NCBI RefSeq assembly: GCF_052057775.1
Contig: NZ_CP195121.1
Span: 558,001-622,000, forward strand
DNA from: Methanococcoides sp052057775
GTDB taxonomy: Archaea; Halobacteriota; Methanosarcinia; Methanosarcinales; Methanosarcinaceae
DNA: 64,000 nucleotides
Direction of reading: 5' to 3'
The notes beneath the pieces were generated by a model. It searched no databases and was not told the DNA's origin. It saw only the letters and a list, made by a program, of their open reading frames with translations. Made by a program: the position numbers and the translations under genes. Below, one piece after another: positions 17,394-26,001 of this stretch; within the stretch, counting starts at the first letter, position 1, and the number at the start of each line of letters is the position of its first letter.

Positions 17394-18431
17394 ATGACAA
17401 AGATAACTATCATCGGAAGCGAAAAAAGCGGCAAGACGACCCTTGCTTCAAAACTTGGAAAAAAGGGAAATACAGCAGATATAACGATGTATGATTTTTC
17501 CAAGGGTGACAGGGTCCTGACCACCATAGATGCAGTCGGCTATCCAACTTCTGTCAAGCCCATGGTAACCGCCTTCAATCTTTCAGACATTGTCCTTTTG
17601 TGCGTGCCTCCTGAAGGTCTTGATGCACATACAGGCGAATGTATCATTGCGCTTGACCTGATGGGATATAAGCATGGTATCATCGTTCTCACAAAAGCAG
17701 ACACCAGCTACCCCATTGCTCTGGATGAACTGAAGGAAAAGATAAAGAAGATAACCACCGGCACCGCTCTTGAGAACTGGGATTATATCTCTGTTTCAAC
17801 AACCTCGTTCGAGGGAATGGAAGAGCTCAAGGAAATGATCTTCGAGATGGGAGATATGGTCGAAAAGGAGCAGGAAGAGCTCAAAGATATGCCTACACGC
17901 GTTGTCATCGACCAGTCCTTCAATGTGACAGGTATCGGTTGTGTTGTACTTGGAATAGTGATGCAGGGTACCCTGAACGCGAAGGACAAGCTTATAGCAT
18001 TCCCAACGGACAAGACGGTGGAAGTGCGCTCCATACAGATGCATGATGTTGATACAAAGACCGCTCCCCCGGGTGCCCGTGTGGGACTTGCGCTCAAGAA
18101 CGTCCAGTCAAAGGACATCGAGAGAGGGTTCATACTCTCAGAAAAGGAAGATGTAACTGAAGACCTGACACTCAAATGCCACTTCTCACCATTCTCAAAA
18201 GGCTTTGCAGTGGGAGATGTGCCTCACATCTTTGTGGGAATCCAGTCATCCCCGATGAGACTGGAAAAGATAGTAGTGAACGGAGAAGAGGTTGGAAGGA
18301 CAACAACCGATGCCGAATGTACTATAACACTTTCAGGCTCCAAACTGCTGGCTTACAATGAATCGGACAGGTTCGTCATCTGCAACCTGGATGATAAACA
18401 GAGATTCGTGGGATATGGCTACAAAGCCTGA
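17394..18431 (+). CDS. SelB-like elongation-factor-type GTPase homologue (aSelBL)
   Basis: This 345-residue protein has an EF-Tu/SelB-type layout: a G domain (G1 IIGSEKSGKTTL at 5-16, G3-like TTIDAVGYP near 43-51, G4 LTKADTS near 101-107), then translation-factor beta-barrels (VTGIGCVVLGIVMQGTL at about 184-200). The switch I/G2 region is missing or very short, and the usual DxPG is DAVG, so GTP hydrolysis may be weak. This matches the archaeal SelB-like family described in archaea lacking selenocysteine, whose role is unknown. It has its own gap of 57 bases after the ligase and lacks a long SelB C-terminal domain. Confidence 0.75.
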   Translation: MTKITIIGSEKSGKTTLASKLGKKGNTADITMYDFSKGDRVLTTIDAVGYPTSVKPMVTAFNLSDIVLLCVPPEGLDAHTGECIIALDLMGYKHGIIVLTKADTSYPIALDELKEKIKKITTGTALENWDYISVSTTSFEGMEELKEMIFEMGDMVEKEQEELKDMPTRVVIDQSFNVTGIGCVVLGIVMQGTLNAKDKLIAFPTDKTVEVRSIQMHDVDTKTAPPGARVGLALKNVQSKDIERGFILSEKEDVTEDLTLKCHFSPFSKGFAVGDVPHIFVGIQSSPMRLEKIVVNGEEVGRTTTDAECTITLSGSKLLAYNESDRFVICNLDDKQRFVGYGYKA

Positions 18432-18456
18432 ACCCACAAACTATTTTTTAGTTTCT

Positions 18457-18945
18457 TTACTTCTTTGGCATTAATGGCCTGAAACCATCAAGACTTGTGG
18501 GGCGCTTCACGGCTCGGGTCAGGGAAGTGCATGACGGACTCCCGAGAAGTTCCGGGCGATCCAGGGGAGCAAATACAGTATCATTTACAACATACTCCGT
18601 GTAGCCGGAAATTTCAGCTTCCTTGCTTTTGGAAAAGAGTGCTTCTGAAAGATCAGGTGCCTCATCCTTTTTCAGTGATGGTGTACCTGAACCTATCTTA
18701 AGTCCTTTTTCCCTTGCAAGAGAGCCACGGGTCTTACCCTGAGCGTACTTACCGGAAACAATATCACCAAGCCCCAGACTGCTGGCCTGGCTTTCCAGTT
18801 TTACGATATTCTCTTTGACCCAGCCGATCTCCGAGTGTTTATGGTAACCCACCTCAAAGCCAAGCTCAAAGGCCTTCTTCTCAACTTCTGCCCTTTTAAG
18901 TTCAGCAAGGGTAGGTTTATCCTTATTCTCTTTGAACAGGTCCAT
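18457..18945 (-). CDS. Hypothetical protein downstream of KaiC-like gene
   Basis: This protein of about 162 residues has no recognised domain. It is charged, with an N-terminal Lys/Glu-rich helix (TLAELKRAEVEKKAFELG), a middle with LGDIVSGKYAQGKTRGS, and a basic C-terminus ending in PLMPKK. It starts 13 bases after the KaiC-like stop, so it is the second gene of a two-gene operon. ATG 18945 is chosen; TTG 18966 in the same frame would overlap the upstream stop. It may be a partner of the ATPase, by position only. Confidence 0.6.
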   Translation of the reverse strand: MDLFKENKDKPTLAELKRAEVEKKAFELGFEVGYHKHSEIGWVKENIVKLESQASSLGLGDIVSGKYAQGKTRGSLAREKGLKIGSGTPSLKKDEAPDLSEALFSKSKEAEISGYTEYVVNDTVFAPLDRPELLGSPSCTSLTRAVKRPTSLDGFRPLMPKK

Positions 18946-18958
18946 TTCCACACTACCG

Positions 18959-19702
18959 TCATTCAAGGTAGGAAGATACTTTCAGTCCCCTTTCACCAAA
19001 CTCAAGCTGCCTCATATTGCAGTCATGTTTTGTTCCACGCATCTTAATGATCTGTAATGCACGGACCATCTGCTTGCCATAGAGGAAATTGTGAAGGAAC
19101 AATACACCATGTGCAGCAAACTGTTCTGTTGAATATGCAGTCGGGTCTGTCATCTCAGAAAGAAGGATCGTAGTGCATCCAATCCGCTTCAGGTTCCTGA
19201 TGAACCTTCCCATCTCCTTTTCTTCAGAGCCACGGTCCTTTGTGGTGAAACGTATAGCAGAAACGGAATCAATAACAAGCCTTTTGACATTGTATTCCTC
19301 AACGTACGCTGCGATCTCCTTGAAGACCATTGCAGGAGAAGGGGCTTCACCTTCTACCGATGAGTGGCTTACCTCATAATCCGAACTTATGACCTCATGG
19401 AGGTCATCCATATAGCCATACTCCATTCTGGGGCCAAGGTCAGCAAAAAGCAGCTTTTTCATCTTTATCAGGGTTACCACGTTCAATGCATAATTGGACA
19501 TGTCATTGATGATGTTCTGGGGACTTTCAAGAAGACTGACATATAGGCCAACTTCACCAAATGTCGCGCCCTGTGCAAGGAACTGCATTCCAAAAGTGGT
19601 TTTCCCGCTTCCCGGCGGACCACTTAAAAGATAAACACGTTCCGGAACCAGTCCACCCTGAACAAGTTCATCGAAACCTTCAATTCCAGATTGTATTCTC
19701 AT
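18959..19702 (-). CDS. KaiC-like RecA-superfamily ATPase
   Basis: This 247-residue single KaiC domain has Walker A SGPPGSGKTTFG (about 26-37), Walker B KRLVIDSVSAI, and the N-terminal family start IQSGIEGFDELVQGG. Archaeal single-domain KaiC proteins act in signalling and motility or remain unassigned. Conserved KaiC autokinase features cannot be judged by eye. ATG 19702 is chosen since AGGT lies five bases upstream and the typical N-terminus follows; an in-frame start at 19729 exists. It is co-transcribed with the downstream hypothetical gene and diverges from the SpoIIM-like gene. Confidence 0.85.
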   Translation of the reverse strand: MRIQSGIEGFDELVQGGLVPERVYLLSGPPGSGKTTFGMQFLAQGATFGEVGLYVSLLESPQNIINDMSNYALNVVTLIKMKKLLFADLGPRMEYGYMDDLHEVISSDYEVSHSSVEGEAPSPAMVFKEIAAYVEEYNVKRLVIDSVSAIRFTTKDRGSEEKEMGRFIRNLKRIGCTTILLSEMTDPTAYSTEQFAAHGVLFLHNFLYGKQMVRALQIIKMRGTKHDCNMRQLEFGERGLKVSSYLE

Positions 19703-19885
19703 ATTTGACCTCACTTTAATACAAAGCACTTATCAGATAGATGTGTACGGAGATATACTTTAAATCATTGATGATTTTTATATATAAATCAATCGTTAAT
19801 AATAAAATTTAAACAGTTAAAGTTAAGTGAAATCCTGAGAAATATAAGTAACACTGAAGATAAAATCGTTCGTCAGACAAAATAA

Positions 19886-20959
19886 ATGATAAATGAAGAG
19901 AGCAGCCGGTTCAAAATAAAACGGAAAGATGTAATATGGTCAGTGAAACTCTTCATACTATTTGCAGTGCTGGCCTTTGCATCCAGCATATCGGTCTACA
20001 TGGTGGCTTTTATCTTTTCAGGACCCGAAGCTACCAGCAATATGCTGATATCAACAGCACAGGCTGCAACATCGGAAATTGATGTCGTCAACGATGTGAT
20101 AATTTCAACTTCTGAAGCCGCTACGTCCAAAGTTGACTTCGGTGCCAGATATATAGGTCCACTCTATTCGGTCTTTTTCTTCAACATAGTAGCAATATTC
20201 GTCACATCCATTGGAGCCGGAGTAATAACATACAGCCACAGGATCGTTTTCAGGGAAATAATCTTTCGTTCTAAACATCCCCTGTACCTAAGGATGATCT
20301 CCAGTCTGGACAGGCCATCTCCCATATTTCTGTCATTTATACGGAAGGTAGCTGCACGTGTATATCCTGAGCTCAAGCAACATGAGAATACTGAAAAAAA
20401 CAAGAACCCTGATTCCATCTGGAAGAACTGCAACTATACCGGAGAGGATTACAGGTCAGTAGCATCACTACTACCACTGATATTTCCTGTCCTGACATTG
20501 CTGCTTAACGGGATCATAGCAGGGCTTGTCCTGGCATTTTTCCTTTTCAACGGAGTTCTCTGGGGAAATCAGGCAGCGGGGTTCCCCGGTATACTTGTAG
20601 GGGTTGACTTTGCCTTTATCTATTATCTTGCTTCATTGCTTCCCCACGGTATCATCGAGCTGCCGGCGATCTTCATTGCTACATCTCTTGCATACAGGTT
20701 TGCAAGAGTACACTCAGAAGAAATAATAGAAGGACATTTGTTCGAAGACGAAGTGGAAGAAGATGATATAAAAAAAGACATTCAAAGGATAGAAAACATC
20801 ACCGGAGCTTACCTGAGGGCAGGATACACGTTGAAGATGATCTCATTTACAATCCTGATGCTTCTCATTGCTGCATATATAGAGATACAGCTGACACCCA
20901 GGATATCAGGATACGTTATCGGCCTCATGAGCCTGCTTAACAGCAATATCCTGATATGA
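19886..20959 (+). CDS. SpoIIM-family integral membrane protein
   Basis: This 357-residue protein has about six hydrophobic segments: one at 18-45, one at 85-112, and a cluster from 190 to 265 plus one at 315-340. The family signature SLLPHGIIELPAIFIA near residue 250 identifies the SpoIIM/DUF95 group. A soluble loop separates the second and third segments. Archaeal members are membrane proteins of unknown role, and no sporulation link is implied. A TATA-like AT-rich region lies in the divergent gap with the KaiC-like gene. Confidence 0.75.
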   Translation: MINEESSRFKIKRKDVIWSVKLFILFAVLAFASSISVYMVAFIFSGPEATSNMLISTAQAATSEIDVVNDVIISTSEAATSKVDFGARYIGPLYSVFFFNIVAIFVTSIGAGVITYSHRIVFREIIFRSKHPLYLRMISSLDRPSPIFLSFIRKVAARVYPELKQHENTEKNKNPDSIWKNCNYTGEDYRSVASLLPLIFPVLTLLLNGIIAGLVLAFFLFNGVLWGNQAAGFPGILVGVDFAFIYYLASLLPHGIIELPAIFIATSLAYRFARVHSEEIIEGHLFEDEVEEDDIKKDIQRIENITGAYLRAGYTLKMISFTILMLLIAAYIEIQLTPRISGYVIGLMSLLNSNILI

Positions 20960-21005
20960 GCAAGGATCCTGTTCCCGGGAAAATGTTCCCTCAAGGACAT
21001 TGATA

Positions 21006-22034
21006 TTACTTATTGAACTTCTCAATACCTGCAGCAACATTGCGTAGCAACTGTCCTGCTATCTCCTGTGTCGGCCAGGAACCAAGACCACAGTCTGGAC
21101 CAACATACCTGATGCGTTCCCCGAATATGGAATCTGCCTTCTCAAGACGCTTTGCGATGACATCCGGGGTTTCCATTTCGGTCACGATCTCAGGCAGGTA
21201 CTGCGTGTCCTTCCAGATATTGGTGTTGTACTTCTCGTTCAGCACAGACGCGAGGTTGAAGATATCGGTCCTTGCAACACCCACACGCAGGAAAGAATCA
21301 GTGTCTTCCAGCACCTTTTTGTCGATAAGGTCAAGATAGGAAGGATTTGCTGCGGATTCCACACCTATGACATTGATGTTGGGTGTATCGCATGGGATCT
21401 TATAATGAAGCGGTGAGTGAAGGTGGATCTCCACGTCCATATCCTGTTTGCCTGCATAGGAAGTGGCGTTGGTAAGAGCTTCCACCAGTTCGGCATCAGT
21501 GAACATGACCTGCGGGTTGATACCGATACTTGGCTCATCGATGGAGACCGTTCTGATGTTGAAGTTCTTTGCGGACTTGATGGAATTGCTTATGAACCGA
21601 TCGATGCTCACTGCCAGAAGGTTCAGGATGTCGGTGTACTGGGTTCCCCCGAAGTCCTTGAGGTAAAGTTCAAGCGGGCCTGTCACACAGACACGAACAT
21701 CCGGCTTCTCGCCGGTCTTTTCCATGTAATCTTTAGCGACCTCTTCTAAAATATCGAGTTCAAGAATACGGGCTTTGTCCTCTTTGACCTTGAAAGGCTC
21801 CTCCACACATTCCGGGTCATTGATGATGGACAGGAACTGCTGGTTCATGTCCTGGAACTGAGGGTAGGTTGCCACCTGTACGCCGGCCTCAAGCTTCTGG
21901 AGAAATGCCGAGCCTATGACGGAGAACAGTTTCTCATCATTGTCCCTCTTAGAAAATGCGCTTTCCATCCACTCCTTTGTTACACCTTCAGGTAGCGGAT
22001 AACTTCCAATATCGTCAAAGATCAGGTCGCTCAT
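21006..22034 (-). CDS. Folate-independent methionine synthase (core MetE family)
   Basis: This 342-residue protein resembles the C-terminal catalytic half of MetE. It starts FDDIGSYPLPEG and has a conserved CVTGPLELYLKDFGGTQY segment, SIDEPSIG, and GPDCGLGSWPT. Expected zinc ligands are His204, Glu226 and Cys315. The usual Cys of the HxC motif is His206 (IHLHSPLH), an unusual change. Methanogen core MetE proteins take methyl groups from corrinoid proteins. ATG 22034 is preferred over 22058 because homologues of this type begin there; the ribosome site is weak. The gene diverges from a CobW-like GTPase. Confidence 0.78.
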   Translation of the reverse strand: MSDLIFDDIGSYPLPEGVTKEWMESAFSKRDNDEKLFSVIGSAFLQKLEAGVQVATYPQFQDMNQQFLSIINDPECVEEPFKVKEDKARILELDILEEVAKDYMEKTGEKPDVRVCVTGPLELYLKDFGGTQYTDILNLLAVSIDRFISNSIKSAKNFNIRTVSIDEPSIGINPQVMFTDAELVEALTNATSYAGKQDMDVEIHLHSPLHYKIPCDTPNINVIGVESAANPSYLDLIDKKVLEDTDSFLRVGVARTDIFNLASVLNEKYNTNIWKDTQYLPEIVTEMETPDVIAKRLEKADSIFGERIRYVGPDCGLGSWPTQEIAGQLLRNVAAGIEKFNK

Positions 22035-22177
22035 AGCTACCGTATGTGCGAGTATCATTTATAATGTTAGCGAATTGTTTTTTTCTGCAGTAGGGAGCAG
22101 AACAGATAACGGATCACACATAACAAGCTGCAAATGTGTAATATGCAACCAGATACTAACCTCAGATACTTACCTGC

Positions 22178-22190
22178 AAGATTTATAAGT
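22178..22190 (+). promoter_or_regulatory. TATA box of the CobW-like gene
   Basis: ATTTATAAG lies about 75 bases before the TTG start, in the gap divergent from the methionine synthase. It is the best plus-strand TATA match there. Confidence 0.4.
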
Positions 22191-22260
22191 AAAGACTTCC
22201 AAGTTCAAGAAACTTAAAAACTAATTTCTATCATATACCATTCTACCACCGGTGAGATAA

Positions 22261-23295
22261 TTGAAAATAATGATCATAGGCGGCTTCCTCGGAAGCGGTA
22301 AGACCACCACATTGCTAAAACTTGGCAAACACCTGAGCGAAACAGGCCACAAGATCGCGATAATCGTCAACGAGATCGGTGAGGTCGGACTGGACGGTGA
22401 CACCCTCTCAAGCACAGGTATCGTCACCGAAGAGCTCACAAGCGGCTGCATCTGCTGTACACTCAAGATAAGCATGGAGTACACGCTTGACAAACTCTCG
22501 GAGGACTTCCAGCCTGATGTTATCATTATCGAGCCTACCGGTATCGCATTCCCGAGGCAGATCAAGGAAGATATCGAGCTTATGAAGATCGATGACCTGA
22601 GTTTTGCACCTATAGTGAACATCGTGGATGGAACAAGGTTCAACACCGAGATAAAGCAGACACCGAAGTTCATCCTGACACAGATAGAGGATGCCGAGAT
22701 ACTCTGCATCAATAAGGTTGATATTGCAGAGGAAAAGAAGGTCGCAGAAGTCAGAAAATTCCTGGAAGAGGTAAATCCCGAGGCAGAGGTCATCGAGTTC
22801 TCCGCAAAGGAGGCTGACGAGAAGTTCCAGAGGCTCATCGACCTGCTAGCAGGTAAGAGCAGGGAAAGGGAGGCAAGGGAGACCATAAACTCCATTGAGG
22901 CCTCCGAGGTCAGCTCCTATTCCGGCGAACTGACCATCAAGGACTGTGAACTGGAAGAGCAAAAGGCAGAAAAATACGCAACGTACGTGCTCACCTCTAT
23001 CAGAGAGCAGATCATACTTATCAACCCGAACTTCGTGGGTCACATCAAGATGGCTATGGAGTATCCTGGAACACTCATGAAAGCCAGCATCACATCTTCC
23101 GAAAGCGTGCCTAACATTGAGTTCTTTGAGACAAAGGGAAGGGATTGCAGTCTGAAGTTCCTCTCAGCGGTCACGAACGTGGAAAAGGATGATCTCGTGA
23201 AGATCGTTGAAGGCACCATAAAGGAACACCTTCTGCAGGAAGAGATACCTTTTGGCAACAAGGTCAAGAACATCCAGACCATCAATATCCTTTAA
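22261..23295 (+). CDS. CobW/COG0523-family P-loop GTPase
   Basis: This 344-residue protein has Walker A GGFLGSGKTTTL (8-19), the metal-binding CxCC motif in SGCICCTL, and an NKVD GTP-specificity motif. A C-terminal CobW_C-like region follows. COG0523 GTPases deliver zinc, cobalt or nickel to partner proteins. Its neighbour is a zinc- or corrinoid-dependent methionine synthase. The start is TTG at 22261: GGTGA lies six bases upstream, whereas the next ATG (22270) is 15 bases from it. The metal is not determined. Confidence 0.85.
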   Translation: MKIMIIGGFLGSGKTTTLLKLGKHLSETGHKIAIIVNEIGEVGLDGDTLSSTGIVTEELTSGCICCTLKISMEYTLDKLSEDFQPDVIIIEPTGIAFPRQIKEDIELMKIDDLSFAPIVNIVDGTRFNTEIKQTPKFILTQIEDAEILCINKVDIAEEKKVAEVRKFLEEVNPEAEVIEFSAKEADEKFQRLIDLLAGKSREREARETINSIEASEVSSYSGELTIKDCELEEQKAEKYATYVLTSIREQIILINPNFVGHIKMAMEYPGTLMKASITSSESVPNIEFFETKGRDCSLKFLSAVTNVEKDDLVKIVEGTIKEHLLQEEIPFGNKVKNIQTINIL

Positions 23296-23437
23296 GGACT
23301 GTTAGAAAGGGATAGAGGGAATTTTTGTGGAAAGGGACTACCTTTTCCTTACTTCTTTTTTTGCAGAACAGATATTTGAATTTGCAATTCTAAGTTGGTC
23401 CACTCGATTATTAAAGTGATCGAAAACTGATCGGGCC

Positions 23438-23845
23438 TCAGTTTTCCCCGAGCAGTTCAATGCCCTCGAACCTGCATTCTGCAATTCTTCTTTCAAATGC
23501 CAGATAGCGGAAACACTTGAAGAGTGCATACATTCTGAAGTACAATCCGAACAGCCTTTCAGAATACGGATACCCTATGTAGAACACCTTCTTGTCATCC
23601 CGGACCGAGTCATCTACAAACCTTACCACACCACCGGGACCGGTCAGATTTACAAGGGTACCCTGAGAAAGCCGGGGTCCCAGTACGATGGCATCCTCCT
23701 CCATCCCGTCATCTCCCAGGGTATCCTCAATGAAACCATAGTTGAATATCGTGGGTATCGGGGAAAACAGGACTCTTTCGTACCTATCATCCACTTTCTG
23801 ATACTTGAAGAAGCTGAACTTGGGAGTTTCGATCCGTATCTTCAT
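23438..23845 (-). CDS. Inorganic-pyrophosphatase-like protein (probably degenerate)
   Basis: This 135-residue protein resembles family I inorganic pyrophosphatases in the region FNYGFIEDTLGDDG...EEDAIVLGP (about residues 33-58), where PPases have NYGFI-x-TL and DGDPLDVLVL. Here the acidic signature reads DGMEEDA, so one catalytic Asp position is Met. It is shorter than active PPases (about 175 residues) and lacks clear Lys/Arg active-site elements. It is probably non-catalytic or altered. It is transcribed alone and ends near the CobW gene's end. Confidence 0.5.
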   Translation of the reverse strand: MKIRIETPKFSFFKYQKVDDRYERVLFSPIPTIFNYGFIEDTLGDDGMEEDAIVLGPRLSQGTLVNLTGPGGVVRFVDDSVRDDKKVFYIGYPYSERLFGLYFRMYALFKCFRYLAFERRIAECRFEGIELLGEN

Positions 23846-23946
23846 TAGTGGGTAATCAACTTCTTTTTTTATAAAACGCTTTTTGAGAAGACAGTCGTCC
23901 TAACTCTATCACCCATAAAGAGAGGCAACTCCAAGCTCCAAAGAAC

Positions 23947-24228
23947 TCAAAGCAATAAAGGCAGAACATATTCAAAGAAGAGATATCCTTCCACGATAAA
24001 TATCAAAGGCATCCCGATCCTGAACGTCGTATGTCTTGTCTTGTGCCTGAACTTCTGCATTCCTGCAATGGAACCTATGCTCCCGCCCAGTAATGCCCAG
24101 GTGAAAAGGGTCTTTTCCGGTGTCCTGTACTGGCTCTTAATGGCCTTCTTTTTGTCAGAGTACATCAGCCAGAAAGAATAGCAATTTACTAAAAAAAGAT
24201 ACAGGAGAACGTACACGTACAATTCCAT
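23947..24228 (-). CDS. DUF1294 membrane protein
   Basis: This 93-residue protein has three hydrophobic segments (near 3-22, 42-58 and 71-90) and the DUF1294 core LGGSIGSIAGMQKFRHKTRH. DUF1294 proteins are small integral membrane proteins of unknown function; basic HKTRH next to a membrane segment is characteristic. It lies downstream of argS with a 45-base gap, and the TGA stop is clear. It is a short but convincing family match. Confidence 0.75.
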   Translation of the reverse strand: MELYVYVLLYLFLVNCYSFWLMYSDKKKAIKSQYRTPEKTLFTWALLGGSIGSIAGMQKFRHKTRHTTFRIGMPLIFIVEGYLFFEYVLPLLL

Positions 24229-24273
24229 ATTCCATTCTCCTTAACTTATTATGAATCTGTTTTCGTGTCTCAC

Positions 24274-25977
24274 TTACATTGATTCCGGTGCACCCAGTCC
24301 CAGTGTGTCCAGGGTGTTGGCAAGCACTATCCTTGCACAGTCCACAAGGGCCAGACGGCTTGCACGGACATCCTCTTCCTCGGCATTGAGGACGGATACG
24401 AAGCGATAGAACTGGTTGAACGCATCTGCAAGTTCCCTTGCATAGATGGCAAGCATGTGAGGCTTCAGTTCCTTTGCACACTGGTCAAGCACGTTGTCGA
24501 ACATTGCCATCTTCTTGATGAGAGCGATCTCACTGTCCTCCACAAGAAGTGAAGGGTCAATATCTGGCTCAGCGTTCCACAGGCCTTCATCCGTTGCCTT
24601 CTGCAGGATACTGCATGCACGTGCATGTGAGTACTGTACGAAAGGACCGCCCTGCTTCTCGAAGTCCAGTGCTTCCTTCCAGTCGAAGACCGTGGACTTC
24701 TCAGGTGAGACCTTCACAATGTCGTACCTGACAGCACCGATACCCACCATGTCTGCAACCTGTTTCTTGAACTCGTCAGGCATCTCAGGGCGGCGCTTCT
24801 CCACTTCTTCCAGTGCCCGGGCCTTGACCTGATCAAGCAGCTCGTCGGCACTGATGAACTTTCCGCGCCTTGTGCTCATTGAACCTTCAGGCAGTGAAAC
24901 GAACTCGAAGATAACGACCTCAGGCTCCTTCTTTCCGATGGCGTTCAGTGTTGCACTTAGCTGGCCGGAGATAAGTTTGTGGTCTGCTCCGAACACATCG
25001 ATGATCCTGTCAGCACGCTCGCCCTTCCATTCGTGGTATGCAAGATCACGTGTGGTGTAAAGTGAAGTCCCGTCGGAACGCTGGATGACGAGGGTCTTCT
25101 CGAATCCGTAATCCTTGAGGTCAACAACAAGGGCACCATTATCGATCTCGGTACGCCCTGTGGCCTTGATCTCTTCCACTATCCTTGAGACAGCACCGGA
25201 GCGGATGAAACCGGACTCCTTGGGGAACTCGTCGTGAGCGACGTTCATCTTTCCAAGGGTCTCCTTGATACCTTTGACCGCACGGCCCACAGCCTCATCG
25301 AAGCGATTGATGGTCTCTTCATCGCCGCTCTCAACAAGCTGCATGAGCCTGTCTATCTCGGCAACCTTCTCGGGGTGTGCCTCGAGCTCTGCGTTTGCCT
25401 TGATGTAAACATTTGCAATAGCGTGGTCAGGCTTGGAATCATTATCGAACTCAAAGCGCTCAAGGGCCCAGGAGACGATTGCTATCTGGCGTCCCATGTC
25501 GTTTACGTAATAGTGAAGCTCGACATCATAGCCTGCACGTTTGAGGATACGACCGAGGGTATCTCCGATGATGGAATTCCTTATGTGTCCTACGTGAAGC
25601 GGGCCGTTGGGGTTGGCGGATGTGTGCTCAAGCAGGATCTTTCCTTCGCGGAAATCGCCTCCGAATGCATCCTTCTTCTCCCTGATGCCTGATACCACAC
25701 CATCTATGAAACTGCGGCTGGCAGTGATGTTCAGGTAAGGTCCCATTGAATCTATCTTTTCGATATAGGAATCCTCAGGTATCACTACCTCGGAAACGAT
25801 TTTGTCAGCAACGTCCTTTGGACTCTGTTTTGCAACAGAGGCCAGCCTGAACGCGACCCTTGAAGAAAGGTCTGCATGCTGGGAGGGGCCAAGCTCCAGA
25901 TCGTCCACTTCAAAACCTGCCGAACTGAGAGCATCGTTCAGTACGGACGTAACCTGCTGTATGAAATCCAAGAACAA
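24274..25977 (-). CDS. argS: Arginyl-tRNA synthetase
   Basis: Class I synthetase charging tRNA-Arg; about 567 residues. HIGH motif HVGHIRN (about 125-131) follows ANPNGPL. A KMSK-like MSTRRGKF and the ArgRS-specific RSDGTSLYTTRDLAYH are present. The C-terminal anticodon-binding helices include RELADAFNQFYRF. The TTG at 25977 is preferred as start: GGTGAT lies about five bases before it, while the in-frame GTG at 25986 falls inside that ribosome site. It precedes DUF1294 and follows prf1 by 15-25 bases on the same strand, so the order is prf1, argS, DUF1294. Confidence 0.92.
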   Translation of the reverse strand: MFLDFIQQVTSVLNDALSSAGFEVDDLELGPSQHADLSSRVAFRLASVAKQSPKDVADKIVSEVVIPEDSYIEKIDSMGPYLNITASRSFIDGVVSGIREKKDAFGGDFREGKILLEHTSANPNGPLHVGHIRNSIIGDTLGRILKRAGYDVELHYYVNDMGRQIAIVSWALERFEFDNDSKPDHAIANVYIKANAELEAHPEKVAEIDRLMQLVESGDEETINRFDEAVGRAVKGIKETLGKMNVAHDEFPKESGFIRSGAVSRIVEEIKATGRTEIDNGALVVDLKDYGFEKTLVIQRSDGTSLYTTRDLAYHEWKGERADRIIDVFGADHKLISGQLSATLNAIGKKEPEVVIFEFVSLPEGSMSTRRGKFISADELLDQVKARALEEVEKRRPEMPDEFKKQVADMVGIGAVRYDIVKVSPEKSTVFDWKEALDFEKQGGPFVQYSHARACSILQKATDEGLWNAEPDIDPSLLVEDSEIALIKKMAMFDNVLDQCAKELKPHMLAIYARELADAFNQFYRFVSVLNAEEEDVRASRLALVDCARIVLANTLDTLGLGAPESM

Positions 25978-26001
25978 AATGATCACCTATGAATAATTAA
26001 A

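Noticed and set aside
22116..22139. ACACAT-N12-ATGTGT as an operator between the methionine synthase and CobW genes
   Set aside because: Six-base arms with a 12-base spacer are expected by chance in a 226-bp gap; no supporting placement.
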